A DNA stretch of 64,000 bases from Pseudomonas agarici (GTDB lineage: Bacteria > Pseudomonadota > Gammaproteobacteria > Pseudomonadales > Pseudomonadaceae): contig NZ_FOAR01000003.1 in assembly GCF_900109755.1 (NCBI RefSeq), forward strand, positions 1 through 64,000, read 5' to 3'. The notes beneath the pieces are model-generated. The model had not been told where the DNA came from. It made no database searches and worked only from the letters and a program-made list of their open reading frames with translations. Shown piece by piece: positions 8,543-17,584 of the stretch. The number at the start of each line of letters is the position of its first letter. Positions within the stretch are counted from its first letter, which is position 1. The position numbers and the translations under genes are program-made.

Positions 8543-9613
8543 TTACAGCAACGGCGCCACCATCGGTTCCTTGCGCGGCCAGGCATCCAGCACTGCCTTG
8601 AACAGCGTGGCCAGGGGAATCGCAAAGAACACTCCCCAGAAACCCCATAACCCGCCAAACAGCAAGACCGCACAGATAATCGCCACCGGGTGCAGATTCA
8701 CCGCCTCGGAGAACAGCAGCGGCACCAGTACGTTGCCGTCCAGGGTCTGAATAATCCCGTACACCGCCATCAGGTAGATGAACTGATCGCTCCAGCCCCA
8801 CTGGAACAGCGCGATCAGCATCACCGGTACGGTGACCACCACCGCGCCGACATAGGGCACGACCACCGACAGCCCCACCAACAACGCCAACAGAGCGGCG
8901 TAGTTGAGTCCCAGCGCGACAAAGGCGACATAGGTCACGCCACCACAGATGATGATCTCGATCACCTTGCCGCGAATGTAGTTGGCGATCTGCCGGTTCA
9001 TTTCCTCCGCGACCCGGGTAATCAGCGCCCGCTCGCGGGGCAGGTAGCCACGTACCCAGTCACGGATGGTCGCCCGGTCCTTGAGGAAGAAAAACACCAG
9101 GATCGGCACCAGCACTAGGTAGATCATGATATTGACCAGCAGCGGCAGGCTGGATAGGGAAAAGGTCAGCGCCCATTGGCCGAACTTGCCGACTTCCCCC
9201 CGCGCCACTTCGATGGCCTGCATCACCTGCTCGTCGGACACCAGGTGCGGATAACGCTCAGGCAGCAACAACAGCAACGACTGCCACTTGGCCAACATCC
9301 CCGGCAGCTCGTTGAATAAGGTGATCATCTGATGCCAGAGCAGCGGCACCACCACCAGCATAAACAGCAACAGGCCGCCCATAAACAGCGCGAATACCAG
9401 GCCGACCGCCGCCGCGCCAGGCAACCGCATGCGCTCCAGGCCGAACACCAGCCCCTGCATCAGATAGGCCAAGACCATCCCGGCCAATACCGGCGCGAGC
9501 ATCTTGCCCAGGGTCAGTACGGCGGTGAACGCCAGGAACAACAGGACCGCCAATACCACCGCTTCCTCATCGGAGAAATAGCGCTGGATCCAGTCTCGCA
9601 ACACCTTGAACAT
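8543..9613 (-). CDS. PerM/AI-2E-family inner membrane permease
   Basis: A 356-residue membrane protein with about eight hydrophobic segments. The family features are a long soluble loop after the third or fourth segment (about 115-155), the LVLVPILVFFFLKD segment, GLSVVVPYVGA and the C-terminal FGGLWGFWGV. The start is the ATG at 9613; a TTG one codon upstream is not preferred. The AI-2E family includes putative exporters and sodium/proton antiporters, and the substrate here cannot be stated. It follows the TusA-like gene by 43 bp on the same strand. Confidence 0.8.
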   Translation of the reverse strand: MFKVLRDWIQRYFSDEEAVVLAVLLFLAFTAVLTLGKMLAPVLAGMVLAYLMQGLVFGLERMRLPGAAAVGLVFALFMGGLLLFMLVVVPLLWHQMITLFNELPGMLAKWQSLLLLLPERYPHLVSDEQVMQAIEVARGEVGKFGQWALTFSLSSLPLLVNIMIYLVLVPILVFFFLKDRATIRDWVRGYLPRERALITRVAEEMNRQIANYIRGKVIEIIICGGVTYVAFVALGLNYAALLALLVGLSVVVPYVGAVVVTVPVMLIALFQWGWSDQFIYLMAVYGIIQTLDGNVLVPLLFSEAVNLHPVAIICAVLLFGGLWGFWGVFFAIPLATLFKAVLDAWPRKEPMVAPLL

Positions 9614-9656
9614 CAATATTCCTTAAAAAATCGACGACAATTTCAGCGCCAGAGAA

Positions 9657-9896
9657 TCAGGCCTTGCGCAACCAGTAACGATAGACCCCAGCTTCTTCCT
9701 CTTCGCGCAATAGCGTGTGCCCGGCCAGCCTGGCAAAGGTACGAAAGTCGCGCTGCGAACCGGCATCGGTAGCGATCACCCTGAGCACGGCGCCACTGGC
9801 CAGGCGATTGAGTTCCAGCTTGGCCTTGAGCAACGGCAGCGGACAAGTCAGGCCGCTGGCGTCCAGTTCGGCGTCGTAGTTTACAGCGTCGGTCAT
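9657..9896 (-). CDS. TusA-family sulfur-carrier protein
   Basis: A 79-residue protein of the SirA/TusA fold. The signature Cys18-Pro-Leu-Pro-Leu follows DASGLT. Family members carry persulfide sulfur to tRNA thiolation, molybdenum cofactor or other pathways. The equivalent neighbour of bepA and the permease gene in Pseudomonas aeruginosa (PA1006, as I recall) has been linked to molybdenum homeostasis, so that role is more likely than housekeeping TusA. It diverges from bepA and leads into the permease gene. Confidence 0.85.
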   Translation of the reverse strand: MTDAVNYDAELDASGLTCPLPLLKAKLELNRLASGAVLRVIATDAGSQRDFRTFARLAGHTLLREEEEAGVYRYWLRKA

Positions 9897-10022
9897 TACT
9901 TCACTCCTGGCGGCGCGCCGGGTCGATTATTAGGCCACTAGGATAGCCCAAGCGATGCCACCTCTGGTCGTTCGCGTGGTGTGCGGCTAAAGTAAGGGCT
10001 TTGCCGAATTAGAGCCTTGTGC

Positions 10023-11456
10023 ATGACTTTTCTGCGCCCCACCCTGTTGACGCTCGCCTGCCTGCTCGCCGCCCCTGGCTTCGCCGACGACCTGCCGTCA
10101 CTCGGTGATGCCAGTTCCGCCATCGTCTCTCCCCAGCAGGAATATCAACTGGGTCGTGCCTGGCTGAGTCTTTTGCGCAGCCAGGTCAAGCAATTGAACG
10201 ACACGCAGCTCAAGGATTACGTGGAAACCACGGTCTACAAGCTGGTGGAAACCAGCCAGGTGCAGGACCGACGCCTGGAATTCATCCTGATCGACAGCAA
10301 CCAACTCAACGCTTTCGCTGCTCCGGGTGGCATCATCGGGATCAACGGCGGTCTGTTCCTCAATGCGCAAACCGAAGGCGAATATGCTTCGGTACTGGCC
10401 CACGAACTGGCGCACTTGTCGCAGCGCCACTTCGCCCGAGGCGTGGAGGCCCAGCAACGCATGCAACTGCCGATGATGGCGGCGCTGCTGACCGGAATTA
10501 TCGTTGCCGCCGCCGGCGGTGGCGACGCGGGTATCGCGGCCATTGCCGGGACCCAGGCCGCCGCTTTCCAGGAGAGGCAACGCTTCTCTCGCCAGAATGA
10601 ACAGGAGGCCGACCGCATCGGCATTCTCAACCTGGAGAAGGCCGGCTACGACCCGCGCAACATGCCGACCATGTTCGAACGCCTGATGCGCATCTACCGT
10701 TTCGATGCCAAGCCGCCGGAATTCCTCCTGACCCACCCGGTCACCGAATCGCGGATCGCCGACACCCGCAACCGTGCCGAACAAGCCAAGCCCGGCGGTA
10801 TCGAAGACAGCCTGCGTTATCAACTGATCCGCGCTCGCGTGATGCTCTCATACGAGGACTCACCGGGACTGGTGGCCAAGCGTTTCCGCATCCAGTTGGA
10901 CGACAACCCCAAGTCCGATATTGCCCGTTACGGCCTGGCCATCGCGCAGATCAAGGGCAGCCAGTTGAATGACGCACGAGAGACCCTCAAGCCGCTGCTG
11001 GTCAAGTCTCCCAGCGAGATTATCTACAACCTGGCCCAGATCGAACTCGATATCGCCAGCGGCCATCTTGCCGATGCCGTGGCACGCACCGACCGGATGC
11101 TGGCCTTGTATCCGGGCAATTACCCGCTGAACCAGGCCCATGTCGACCTATTGGTCAAGCAGAACAAGCCGGCCGACGCGGAGAAGATCCTGGTGAGCCT
11201 GCTCAAGACGCGTTCGGACGATCCGGATATCTGGTACCAGATCGCCGAGACCCGTGGCCAATCCGGTAATATCATCGGCCTGCACCAGGCCCGGGCCGAG
11301 TATTTTGCCCTGGTAGGCGACTTCAAACAGGCCATTCAGCAACTGGACTTCGCTAAGCGCCGTGCGCCGAACTTCCAGCTGGCATCGCGCATCGATGCAC
11401 GGCAAAAAGAGATGATCGACCAGGAACGCATGGTCAAGGACATGATGGGCGGTTGA
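10023..11456 (+). CDS. bepA: BepA-type periplasmic M48 metalloprotease with TPRs
   Basis: A 477-residue protease/chaperone that clears stalled outer membrane assembly intermediates and supports LptD maturation. The Sec signal peptide ends near GFA (about residue 20). The zinc motif HELAH is at 127-131, with the third ligand in NEQEADRIG. The C-terminal half (about 290-470) carries tetratricopeptide repeats. The ATG at 10023 is chosen over an upstream TTG. It stands between the divergent tusA-like gene and convergent nadA. Confidence 0.9.
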   Translation: MTFLRPTLLTLACLLAAPGFADDLPSLGDASSAIVSPQQEYQLGRAWLSLLRSQVKQLNDTQLKDYVETTVYKLVETSQVQDRRLEFILIDSNQLNAFAAPGGIIGINGGLFLNAQTEGEYASVLAHELAHLSQRHFARGVEAQQRMQLPMMAALLTGIIVAAAGGGDAGIAAIAGTQAAAFQERQRFSRQNEQEADRIGILNLEKAGYDPRNMPTMFERLMRIYRFDAKPPEFLLTHPVTESRIADTRNRAEQAKPGGIEDSLRYQLIRARVMLSYEDSPGLVAKRFRIQLDDNPKSDIARYGLAIAQIKGSQLNDARETLKPLLVKSPSEIIYNLAQIELDIASGHLADAVARTDRMLALYPGNYPLNQAHVDLLVKQNKPADAEKILVSLLKTRSDDPDIWYQIAETRGQSGNIIGLHQARAEYFALVGDFKQAIQQLDFAKRRAPNFQLASRIDARQKEMIDQERMVKDMMGG

Positions 11457-11460
11457 TAGC

Positions 11461-11510
11461 CTTCATCGACAAACAGACCTGAGCAGGTTCAGGGCTGTTT
11501 GTCGGTGAAG
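11461..11510. terminator. bidirectional hairpin between bepA and nadA
   Basis: CTTCATCGACAAACAG and CTGTTTGTCGGTGAAG pair over 16 bp with one G-T/mismatch position and an 18-nt loop. It fills the 59-bp gap between the convergent bepA and nadA stops. There is no long T-run, so termination strength is uncertain. Confidence 0.6.
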
Positions 11511-11515
11511 GCGGA

Positions 11516-12574
11516 TCAGGCGTTACCGGCCAGTTTCAAACGCGCGGTCTGGGTGAAATCCAGCATGCGTTTGAGCGGGCGAACCGCCCGGGGAATGATC
11601 GAGGGATCGACGAAGATCTCGTTGTTACCCTCGCGCAGGCACTGCAGGGTGCGTTCGAGGGTGTTCATGGCCATCCACGGACAATGGGCGCAACTGCGGC
11701 AGGCCGCGCCATTGCCGGCGGTCGGTGCTTCGACAAAGACCTTGTCCGGACACAACTGCTGCATCTTGTAGAAAATGCCACGGTCGGTGGCGACGATAAA
11801 GGTCTTGTTCGGCAAGGTTTGCGCCGCCTTGATCAACTGGCTGGTGGAGCCCACTGCGTCGGCGAGGTCGATCACCGATTCGGGGGATTCCGGGTGCACC
11901 AGGATCGCCGCATCGGGATACAGCGCCTTCATGTCTTCCAATTGCTTGGACTTGAATTCTTCATGAACGATGCAGGCACCGTCCCAGAGCAACATATCGG
12001 CGCCGGTCTGTTTCTGGATATAGCGCCCCAGGTGCTTATCCGGCGCCCAAATGATCTTTTCGCCGTTGTCCATCAGGCTCTCGACGATTTCCAACGCACA
12101 GCTGGAGGTCACCACCCAGTCGGCTCGCGCCTTGACCGCCGCCGACGTGTTGGCATACACCACCACCGTGCGTTCCGGGTGTTGGTCGCAGAATGCGGAA
12201 AACTCCTCCACCGGGCAGCCCAAGTCCAGCGAGCAGGTGGCTTCGAGGGTTGGCATCAGGATGCGTTTTTCCGGGGTGAGGATCTTCGCCGTCTCGCCCA
12301 TGAACCGCACGCCGGCCACCAACACTGTGCTGGCCGGGTGAGCGGCGCCGAAACGGGCCATTTCCAAGGAGTCGGACACACAGCCGCCGGTTTCTTCGGC
12401 CAGGGCCTGAATCACCGGATCACAGTAGAAGTGGGCCACCAGCACCGCGTCCCGAGCCTTGAGCTCGGCGGCGATCTCGGCGCGGAGGGTCGCCTCTTGC
12501 TCGACGCTCAACGGTTTGGGCTGCTTGGCGTCGAGGTGGGCTTGAACCAGAAGGCGTTCGGAAATCTGCGTCAT
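11516..12574 (-). CDS. nadA: quinolinate synthase A
   Basis: A 352-residue 4Fe-4S enzyme condensing iminoaspartate and dihydroxyacetone phosphate to quinolinate in NAD synthesis. Visible marks are the HFYCDP segment, cysteines in CSLDLGC, SSCALE and the C-terminal [13 protein letters not shown] cluster that ligates iron-sulfur. Length matches the family. It is convergent with bepA, as in other pseudomonads. A 222-bp gap separates it from divergent coaA. Confidence 0.96.
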   Translation of the reverse strand: MTQISERLLVQAHLDAKQPKPLSVEQEATLRAEIAAELKARDAVLVAHFYCDPVIQALAEETGGCVSDSLEMARFGAAHPASTVLVAGVRFMGETAKILTPEKRILMPTLEATCSLDLGCPVEEFSAFCDQHPERTVVVYANTSAAVKARADWVVTSSCALEIVESLMDNGEKIIWAPDKHLGRYIQKQTGADMLLWDGACIVHEEFKSKQLEDMKALYPDAAILVHPESPESVIDLADAVGSTSQLIKAAQTLPNKTFIVATDRGIFYKMQQLCPDKVFVEAPTAGNGAACRSCAHCPWMAMNTLERTLQCLREGNNEIFVDPSIIPRAVRPLKRMLDFTQTARLKLAGNA

Positions 12575-12796
12575 GTTCGCAAGACCTGCAAGCGCGTAAG
12601 CGCGAAAGTCGAGTATACCCCGGCGCTGATGTAGCGTAAGGCGACCGGGAAAGTAAATCCATCAGGCATGGAGTGCTTTTCAGCGCCGCAAGGCTACAGA
12701 ATATCCAATGGATTCAAAAGATTATTCTGAGCTGCGGACACGCGAGGGTCAGTCGATGGATAATCCGCCCATTGACGAGACGTGGGACAGTAACCG

Positions 12797-13723
12797 ATGA
12801 CCGCAGATGACTACCTGGTAATGAACCGCACGGAGTGGGCGGGCCTGCGCGCCAACACACCCCTGACGCTCTCGGAAGAGGATCTGTCGACTCTGCGCGG
12901 GGTAAACGAAGACATCTCCCTGGAAGACGTCGCCAACGTCTACCTGCCGCTGTCGCGACTGATCAGCCTGCACGTGGGCGCGGCTCGCCATCTGGCCGGT
13001 ATCAAGGACACCTTCCTTGGTCGGGCAAGCCCACGGGGGCCTTATATCATTGCCATCGCCGGCAGCGTCGCGGTGGGCAAGAGCACTTTTGCCCGCGTCC
13101 TGCAGGCCCTGATGGCGCGCTGGCCGGACCATCCGAACGTCGCCCTGGTGACCACCGATGGTTTCCTCTACCCCAACAGCACGTTGGTTGCCAAGGGCAT
13201 CATGCACCGCAAGGGTTTTCCGGAAAGCTACGACCGCCGGCAAATGGTCAAATTCCTCGCCGCCGTCAAGGCCGGCGAAGGCGAAGTCCGGGCGCCCATC
13301 TATTCCCACATCAGCTACGACATCGTAGCGGGCGAACACCAGACGGTGAATCGGCCGGATATCCTGATCTTCGAAGGGCTCAATGTCCTGCAAACGAACG
13401 GCGCCGACGAACCGAAACCGAGCACCATTGTCTCTGATTTCTTCGACTTCTCGATCTACCTGGATGCCGAGGAAGAGGATATCGAACAGTGGTACGTGGA
13501 CCGTTTCCTGCTGCTGCAGAAAACCGCCTTCCGCGCACGCGGCGCCTACTTTCGCAAGCTGGCCGACCTGACACCCGAGGAGGCGCCTGATGCGGCGCGG
13601 CAGATCTGGCGGGATATCAACCGGGTCAATTTGCTGGAAAATATCCTGCCGACCCGTAAACGGGCCGACCTGGTGGTGCGCAAGGCCGGCAATCATTCGG
13701 TGAGCGAGATTTGGTTGCGCTAA
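12797..13723 (+). CDS. coaA: type I pantothenate kinase
   Basis: A 308-residue kinase for the first step of coenzyme A synthesis. The Walker A motif GSVAVGKS is at residues 89-96, followed by [27 protein letters not shown] and [15 protein letters not shown] blocks, close to E. coli CoaA along its full length. Pseudomonads are generally credited with a type III kinase (CoaX), so this is an unexpected or second enzyme. It lies at the left edge of the accessory region holding the type II secretion operon. Its source (transfer or old paralogue) is unclear. Confidence 0.93.
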   Translation: MTADDYLVMNRTEWAGLRANTPLTLSEEDLSTLRGVNEDISLEDVANVYLPLSRLISLHVGAARHLAGIKDTFLGRASPRGPYIIAIAGSVAVGKSTFARVLQALMARWPDHPNVALVTTDGFLYPNSTLVAKGIMHRKGFPESYDRRQMVKFLAAVKAGEGEVRAPIYSHISYDIVAGEHQTVNRPDILIFEGLNVLQTNGADEPKPSTIVSDFFDFSIYLDAEEEDIEQWYVDRFLLLQKTAFRARGAYFRKLADLTPEEAPDAARQIWRDINRVNLLENILPTRKRADLVVRKAGNHSVSEIWLR

Positions 13724-13756
13724 GATATTCGAGCATCGACATCGCAAGCGCCTGAA

Positions 13757-13777
13757 ACGGGAAGCAGAGCTTCCCGT
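13757..13777 (+). terminator. hairpin after coaA
   Basis: ACGGGAAG (13757-13764) and CTTCCCGT (13770-13777) form a perfect 8-bp stem with a 5-nt loop. It lies 33 bp after the coaA stop and before the convergent secreted-protein gene. The downstream T content is weak. Confidence 0.5.
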
Positions 13778-13802
13778 ATTACAACGATGAGACAGTTGAA
13801 TA

Positions 13803-14345
13803 TCAATTCACAGTAAAGAGGATGGGCGCCCCAAGGTGGGTGACTTTCCTCGAACCGAGAAGAGCGCAGCCCAATAGTGCGAGGCTCAAGGGGGGACTGG
13901 CAGTGATAGACATCGTATGGTTGACTTCGTGCGGGCCGCTGACGATCTTGAATTGAGCGCCAAAGGGCCCGAACGGCAGTGGGAAGAACGACGGACTTGT
14001 AGATACATAGGTCGCCGTTCCCGTTGTATTATCATCCCAGGTAATCGTCATGACGGGCGGCGTGGCCAACGTGAAACCCGTGCATGATGCGCCGCTGAAA
14101 CTGGTGGTTATCGTGAGGCTGGCCGGTTGAATGGACGTCCCCACAATTGCACAGCCCGCCACCGACACGACACTGCCCTGCGCCGATATGGTCTGGGAGG
14201 CCGGGCTCGGCGAGAGTCCGGGCGAGATGACGGCCCCCAGCGTTCCAGTACACCCCACAATAGCGGCCGAGGCCGGTAACGCGCACAAAAGACTCAACAA
14301 CAGAAAAACCGAGCCCAGTATTTTTTTAGCAGTAGAGTTGGACAT
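13803..14345 (-). CDS. small secreted protein of unknown function, divergent from the T2SS operon
   Basis: A 180-residue protein. The start MSNSTAKK at 14345 is set by a perfect AGGAG 7 bp upstream. A clear Sec signal peptide (hydrophobic LGSVFLLLSLLCAL, then PASAA near residue 28) is followed by a Ser/Thr/Gly/Pro-rich, probably all-beta domain. The mature part has Cys in VGC, AGC, ASC and LGC, so two disulfides are plausible. No enzyme motif is recognisable. It is transcribed away from gspE, with two palindromes between them, suggesting it is a substrate or accessory of the secretion system; that is inference. Confidence 0.75.
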   Translation of the reverse strand: MSNSTAKKILGSVFLLLSLLCALPASAAIVGCTGTLGAVISPGLSPSPASQTISAQGSVVSVAGCAIVGTSIQPASLTITTSFSGASCTGFTLATPPVMTITWDDNTTGTATYVSTSPSFFPLPFGPFGAQFKIVSGPHEVNHTMSITASPPLSLALLGCALLGSRKVTHLGAPILFTVN

Positions 14346-14369
14346 GATATCGCTCCTGCGAATCGGACC

Positions 14370-14388
14370 TTCGATCGACATGATCGAA
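14370..14388. promoter_or_regulatory. 7-5-7 inverted repeat in the secreted-protein leader
   Basis: TTCGATC (14370-14376) and GATCGAA (14382-14388) flank a 5-bp spacer, 24 bp upstream of the secreted-protein ATG. It could be a leader hairpin or an operator. Confidence 0.4.
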
Positions 14389-14449
14389 AGAATGGAAACA
14401 ACTGCTTTTCCATCCACGCCAAACTATCCACCCCCTAAAAAAACTGCCT

Positions 14450-14467
14450 ACTGTCATTTCTGACAGT
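14450..14467. promoter_or_regulatory. 18-bp palindrome, copy 1
   Basis: ACTGTCA-TTTC-TGACAGT is a perfect 7-4-7 palindrome 104 bp upstream of the secreted-protein start. An identical copy lies at 14580. It looks like an operator for a dimeric regulator that I cannot name. Confidence 0.6.
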
Positions 14468-14579
14468 TCGGACCAGTGGTTGCGGCTTTTTTCCTCAGCC
14501 TTATTTGTTCGGAGCGCATCCCGGAGTTCGCGATGATGCTCCACTAGCAACACTTACGCCCCGACCAACGGTCAGCAAA

Positions 14580-14597
14580 ACTGTCATTTCTGACAGT
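14580..14597. promoter_or_regulatory. 18-bp palindrome, copy 2
   Basis: Identical in all 18 bases, spacer included, to the copy at 14450; centres are 130 bp apart. It lies 60 bp before the gspE start, suitably placed to control the secretion operon. Confidence 0.6.
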
Positions 14598-14657
14598 AGT
14601 CGCCCGAGCGCTTCAGGTTCAGGCTGTGCCAGAGGCATGGAGCCTGGAGAGCGCATC

Positions 14658-16361
14658 ATGAACGCCCCGATGTCCCATGACCTGGGCAGGCTGGCTATCG
14701 ATTGGCTGGTCGACAAAGGTCGCCTGAAACTCGCCGATGTCGACCGGGCTCACCCACTGCAGGACGCCAGCGCAGGCCACGACTCGACCGAACTGCTGGC
14801 GCGCCTTGGCTTGGTCTCGGAGCAGGACCTGGCGCAGGCCTGGTCGACCCTGCTCGAAACTCCCCTGCTGACGCTGACAGACGCGCCCGAGCGACTGGAA
14901 GAACCACCCGAACTGGCGCCACGCTTCCTCAAGCAGCATGGTCTGGTGCCTCTGTCATCCATCGGTGACGAGCTGCATGTACTGATCGCTAATCCGAACC
15001 AACCCGACGCCCTGCATGCGCTGGAATATGCCTGTCAATGCGGCCTGCGCCTGTCCATCGGCCAGCGCAGCGATATCGAGCAATTGATCGAGCGCTACTA
15101 CGGCCGAGGTCGCAGCGCGATGGGCACCCTGGTAGAAAACCTGGAAGAAGACCCCGACAATCAGAAAACCGATATCGAGCACCTCAAGGATCTGGCGTCC
15201 GAAGCTCCGGTGATCCGCCTGGTCAACCTGCTGCTGCAACGGGCCGTCGAACAGCGGGCCTCGGACATTCATATTGAGCCGTTCGAGAACCAACTCAATG
15301 TCCGCTACCGGGTCGATGGCGTGCTGCATTTGGCCGAGGCGCCACCCGTCAGTTCCTCGGCGGCGGTGATTTCGCGTATCAAGATCATGGCTCGACTGGA
15401 TATCGCCGAACGCCGCCTGCCCCAAGACGGCCGCATTATGCTCCGCGTGCAGGGCAAAGAGTTGGATTTGCGGGTCTCCACCGTGCCCACCAGTTTCGGC
15501 GAGTCGGTGGTGATGCGTCTGCTCGACCGCCAGACCGTGACGTTCGATTTCCAGAGCCTGGGCTTCGACGGCGCACGCCTGGAGGCGTTGCTGAACGTGC
15601 TCGAACGGCCCCACGGTATCTTGCTGGTCACCGGTCCTACCGGCTCGGGCAAGACCACCACGTTGTACACCGCATTGGCGCGGCTCAATACCGCCGAGCG
15701 CAAGATCATCACCGTCGAGGACCCGGTCGAATACCAGTTGGAGGGTATCAATCAGATCCAGGTCAAACCAGGCATCGGCCTGGATTTCGCCGGCGTGCTG
15801 CGCGCTATCGTGCGCCAGGACCCGGACGTGATCATGATCGGCGAGATGCGCGACCTGGAAACCTGCCGAATCGCCATCCAGTCCTCGCTGACCGGCCACC
15901 TGGTGCTTTCCACCCTGCACACCAATAGCGCCGCCGCCAGCATCACCCGCTTGCTGGACATGGGCGTCGAAAGCTACCTGATCGCCTCGACGGTGAACGG
16001 TATTCTCGCTCAGCGCCTGGTGCGCCGGTTGGCTCCCGAATGGCGGGAAAGCTTCGAGGCCCCGGCGGAACTGGTGGCCGAACATCAGTTGGAGCGCTTC
16101 ACCGACGAACGCCCGATCCGCCTCTACCGCCCGCGCACCGATGCACCCGGCGGCGGCTATCGCGGGCGCAGTGCCCTCAGTGAATTGCTGGTGATGAACG
16201 ACACCTTGCGCTCGCTGCTCATGCGCCACGCCGATGCTGCAACGCTGGAACAGGCAGCCCGCACCGCCGGGCTGCGAACCCTGTACGAGGACGGCTTGCG
16301 CCAGGCCTTGGCTGGTATCACCAGCCTTGAAGAAGTCCTGCGCGTCAGCCGTGGCGAATAA
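14658..16361 (+). CDS. gspE: type II secretion ATPase GspE
   Basis: A 567-residue cytosolic hexameric ATPase that drives pseudopilus assembly. The N1E/N2E region (about 1-175) docks to GspL. The ATPase domain shows Walker A GPTGSGKTTT, an Asp box VEDPVE, Walker B DPDVIMIGEMRD and the His box TGHLVLSTLHTN. The tetracysteine zinc motif expected after the His box is absent: the segment VRRLAPEWRESF to PRTDAPGGGYRGR contains no Cys. The start at 14658 follows GGAG by 8 bp. It is the first gene of the operon. Confidence 0.95.
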   Translation: MNAPMSHDLGRLAIDWLVDKGRLKLADVDRAHPLQDASAGHDSTELLARLGLVSEQDLAQAWSTLLETPLLTLTDAPERLEEPPELAPRFLKQHGLVPLSSIGDELHVLIANPNQPDALHALEYACQCGLRLSIGQRSDIEQLIERYYGRGRSAMGTLVENLEEDPDNQKTDIEHLKDLASEAPVIRLVNLLLQRAVEQRASDIHIEPFENQLNVRYRVDGVLHLAEAPPVSSSAAVISRIKIMARLDIAERRLPQDGRIMLRVQGKELDLRVSTVPTSFGESVVMRLLDRQTVTFDFQSLGFDGARLEALLNVLERPHGILLVTGPTGSGKTTTLYTALARLNTAERKIITVEDPVEYQLEGINQIQVKPGIGLDFAGVLRAIVRQDPDVIMIGEMRDLETCRIAIQSSLTGHLVLSTLHTNSAAASITRLLDMGVESYLIASTVNGILAQRLVRRLAPEWRESFEAPAELVAEHQLERFTDERPIRLYRPRTDAPGGGYRGRSALSELLVMNDTLRSLLMRHADAATLEQAARTAGLRTLYEDGLRQALAGITSLEEVLRVSRGE

Positions 16362-16363
16362 AC

Positions 16364-17572
16364 ATGGAACACTATCGCTATCGCGCCCTGGACCCGAATG
16401 GCAACGCCCTTGCTGGCGCACTCGAGGCCGAGAATGACGACGCGGCCGCCAGCCAGTTGCAGGAGCGCGGCCTGCTGGTATTGCAACTCGAACCGACGGC
16501 GTTCGCCACCGTATCCAGCGCGTCCTGGTTCAAGCGCCCGCCTCTCGTCGGCGACGAACTGGAGCGCTTTACCCAGCAACTCGCAACGCTGCTGGATGCC
16601 GGTCAACCGCTGGAACGGGCCCTCAATATCTTGGCCCGTCAACCGGGCAAACCCCAGTCGCGACGCTTGCTCGAACGCATTCGCGACCGGGTCAAGGGCG
16701 GCCAACCGCTGTCAACGGCGATGGCTGTCGAAGGCCCATCGTTCTCGCCGCTGTACCTCAGCCTGGTGCGCGCCGGGGAAGCCGGCGGCGCGCTGGGCGA
16801 CACCCTGGGACAACTGGCTAACTACCTGGAGCGAACCCAGAAAGTGCGTGGCGAAGTGATCAATGCATTGATCTATCCAGCCTTCCTGTTGGTCGGCGTG
16901 CTGGGGTCGCTGGTCTTGTTGTTGGCCTATGTCGTACCGCAGTTCGTACCGATCTTCAGTGGCCTGGGCGTGCCCGTGCCGCTGATCACCGAGGTCATCC
17001 TCGGCCTCGGCCAGTTCCTCGGCCACTACATCCTGTACCTGCTGGGTGCCATGGCCTTGCTCTGCGCCTGGCTTGGGCAACGCTTGCGCACAGCCCAGGG
17101 ACGCCTGCAACGGGACCGCCTGATGCTACGCACGCCCGTCGTCGGGCCGTTGCTGCTGCGCCTGGAAACCGCTCGCCTGGCCCATACCCTGGGCACGTTG
17201 TTGAGCCAGGGAGTCGCACTGATCAGCGCCTTCGATATCGCTCGGCAGGTCTGCCGAAACCAGGTACTGCGCGATGCGGTGGAACTGACCATCGGCAAGG
17301 TCAAGGACGGCAGCCGGCTGTCGGTCGCCATGGACTCCACTGCGACCTTCCCGGAACTGGCGATCCAGATGATTCAGGTCGGTGAGGAGTCGGGGCAGCT
17401 TGACCGGTTGCTGCTCAAGGTCGCGAGCATTTTCGACGCCGAGGCCAAGCGCCATATCGATCGCCTACTCGCCGCCCTGGTGCCGTCCCTGACCCTGGTC
17501 ATGGCCGTGCTGGTGGGCGTGATCATGCTGGCCATCATGCTGCCGTTGATGAGCCTGACCAATAACCTCTGA
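16364..17572 (+). CDS. gspF: type II secretion inner membrane platform protein GspF
   Basis: A 402-residue polytopic protein of the GspF/PilC family. Two homologous cytoplasmic domains (about 70-165 and 270-370) and three hydrophobic segments (about 165-195, 215-245, 370-400) are visible. It forms the assembly platform that links the ATPase to pseudopilin extraction. It starts 2 bp after gspE stops, so expression is probably coupled. Confidence 0.94.
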   Translation: MEHYRYRALDPNGNALAGALEAENDDAAASQLQERGLLVLQLEPTAFATVSSASWFKRPPLVGDELERFTQQLATLLDAGQPLERALNILARQPGKPQSRRLLERIRDRVKGGQPLSTAMAVEGPSFSPLYLSLVRAGEAGGALGDTLGQLANYLERTQKVRGEVINALIYPAFLLVGVLGSLVLLLAYVVPQFVPIFSGLGVPVPLITEVILGLGQFLGHYILYLLGAMALLCAWLGQRLRTAQGRLQRDRLMLRTPVVGPLLLRLETARLAHTLGTLLSQGVALISAFDIARQVCRNQVLRDAVELTIGKVKDGSRLSVAMDSTATFPELAIQMIQVGEESGQLDRLLLKVASIFDAEAKRHIDRLLAALVPSLTLVMAVLVGVIMLAIMLPLMSLTNNL

Positions 17573-17584
17573 AAGGAACCCGCC

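Larger units (their letters stand above)
14346..14657. other. secreted-protein/gspE divergent control region
   Basis: A 312-bp gap between divergent genes holding the 7-5-7 repeat and both 18-bp palindromes. No convincing -35/-10 pair is visible, which may mean activator-dependent promoters. No small ORF or RNA is recognised. Confidence 0.5.

Noticed and set aside
14450..14597. PhoB boxes before the secretion operon
   Set aside because: CTGTCAT matches one Pho half-site, but Pho boxes are direct repeats with 11-bp period; here the half-sites are inverted and no second direct copy follows.
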